From NCBI GenBank assembly GCA_036924085.1, contig JAVGWX010000002.1, positions 150,973,571 through 151,037,570 of the forward strand: a DNA stretch of 64,000 nt. Reading direction: 5' to 3'. A program made the position numbers and the translations under genes. Below are positions 63,603 through 64,000 of this stretch, one piece after another. Positions within the stretch are counted from its first letter, which is position 1. Every line of letters begins with the position of its first letter. The notes below the pieces were generated by a model that ran no database searches, had not been told where the DNA came from, and saw only the letters and a program-made list of their open reading frames with translations. Source of the DNA: Ariolimax columbianus. Taxonomy: Eukaryota > Mollusca > Gastropoda > Stylommatophora > Arionidae.

Positions 63603-64000
63603 ATTTCAGAGAGTGGCATATGTTAGTTCTGTAATATCGTATAGTATGAAAGTTTTGTTTTCAGCTGCTACTTGTCTTTTAACTTTTGCCTAAACGATTT
63701 CAATTGTGTTTACGTGGGAATGGTAAGGTGGAAGTCTCAAACACACATGACCATGCTCTTGGATCAAATTGTCAATGTAAAATATCTCGTCCATTCGTGT
63801 TTGCATGACAAGGTGAAGCATCTCAGGTTTTAGATACATTTCGTTAACTGGTATGTATTCTTTTGTGATCCATATCTTTATTTCATCTTTTGTACTGGAT
63901 GATGTCTGGATTTTGTCTTATTGTGTCACTGCGTTGTCGTATGATATTATCCATTATCAGACAAAAGGATCTATATAAGGACTTAAGAACAGTTTTTGTA
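63603..64000 (-). pseudogene. DDE-superfamily transposase, C-terminal part (runs off window)
   Basis: Minus-strand text: a LIMDN stretch near 63950 (probably the second catalytic Asp), DEIKIWITKEYIPVNEMYLK, then YIDNLIQEHGHVCLRLPPYH. HSHVNTIEIV, a stop, and AKVKRQVAAENKTF follow, then another stop at 63606. H-G-H-x-x-L-R-L-P-P-Y-H-x-x-x-N-x-I-E is the third catalytic region of IS630/Tc1-mariner-related transposases. The stop is TAG where relatives have Trp, so a single base change can explain it. The N-terminal part would lie beyond position 64000. Confidence 0.8.

Overview
The window is animal nuclear DNA dominated by retroelements. It has no operons and no dense coding. The only host gene I can support is a set of seven short exons spread over about 28 kb of plus strand. 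They have proper GT-AG introns with matching phases. The repeats are RTE-like, CR1/L2-like, Tx1/L1-like and I/Nimb-like LINEs, several tRNA-derived SINEs, mariner-type DNA transposon remnants and minisatellites. This mixture suggests a lophotrochozoan invertebrate, perhaps a mollusc. That placement is inference from repeat types; no gene in the window settles it.

Host gene (9991-37874, +): the 3' part of a gene for a single-pass membrane protein. Exon 1 encodes the C-terminal half of an SEA domain, including the Gly-Ser autoproteolysis motif. Next come a four-cysteine stub, a 14-nt microexon, a transmembrane exon and three small exons for a tyrosine-rich tail. The reading frame runs through all six introns without a break and gives 218 residues plus stop. 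The 5' part, with the signal peptide, the ectodomain and the first half of the SEA domain, was not found and probably lies upstream of the window.

Left of and within this gene: an AT microsatellite, a 50-bp minisatellite, a nearly full-length RTE LINE with 9-bp target-site duplications (3411-6860) and a CR1-like LINE (6950-8640). The introns hold a deleted mariner-like element with terminal inverted repeats, a 22-bp minisatellite, a LINE with a C-terminal zinc finger (16500-18145) and a young RTE copy (18862-20876). They also hold a LINE whose 5' part is inverted, as expected from twin priming (22467-25335), and a further RTE copy (26123-27676).

Right of the gene: a decayed Tx1/L1-like LINE with two ORFs (38567-43460), then a layered structure. 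A 13-bp minisatellite is split by LINE-A (45253-50968), which is itself split by LINE-B (46571-48956). A second LINE-B copy sits inside a CR1-like LINE near 59-61 kb. More minisatellites, an AT microsatellite, two more copies of a tRNA-derived SINE (SINE-1), another LINE (55430-57480) and a DDE transposase fragment at the right edge complete the window. All transposon genes here carry stops, frameshifts or truncations, so none looks able to move on its own. Most remaining open frames are artefacts of tandem repeats or antisense shadows of LINE ORFs.
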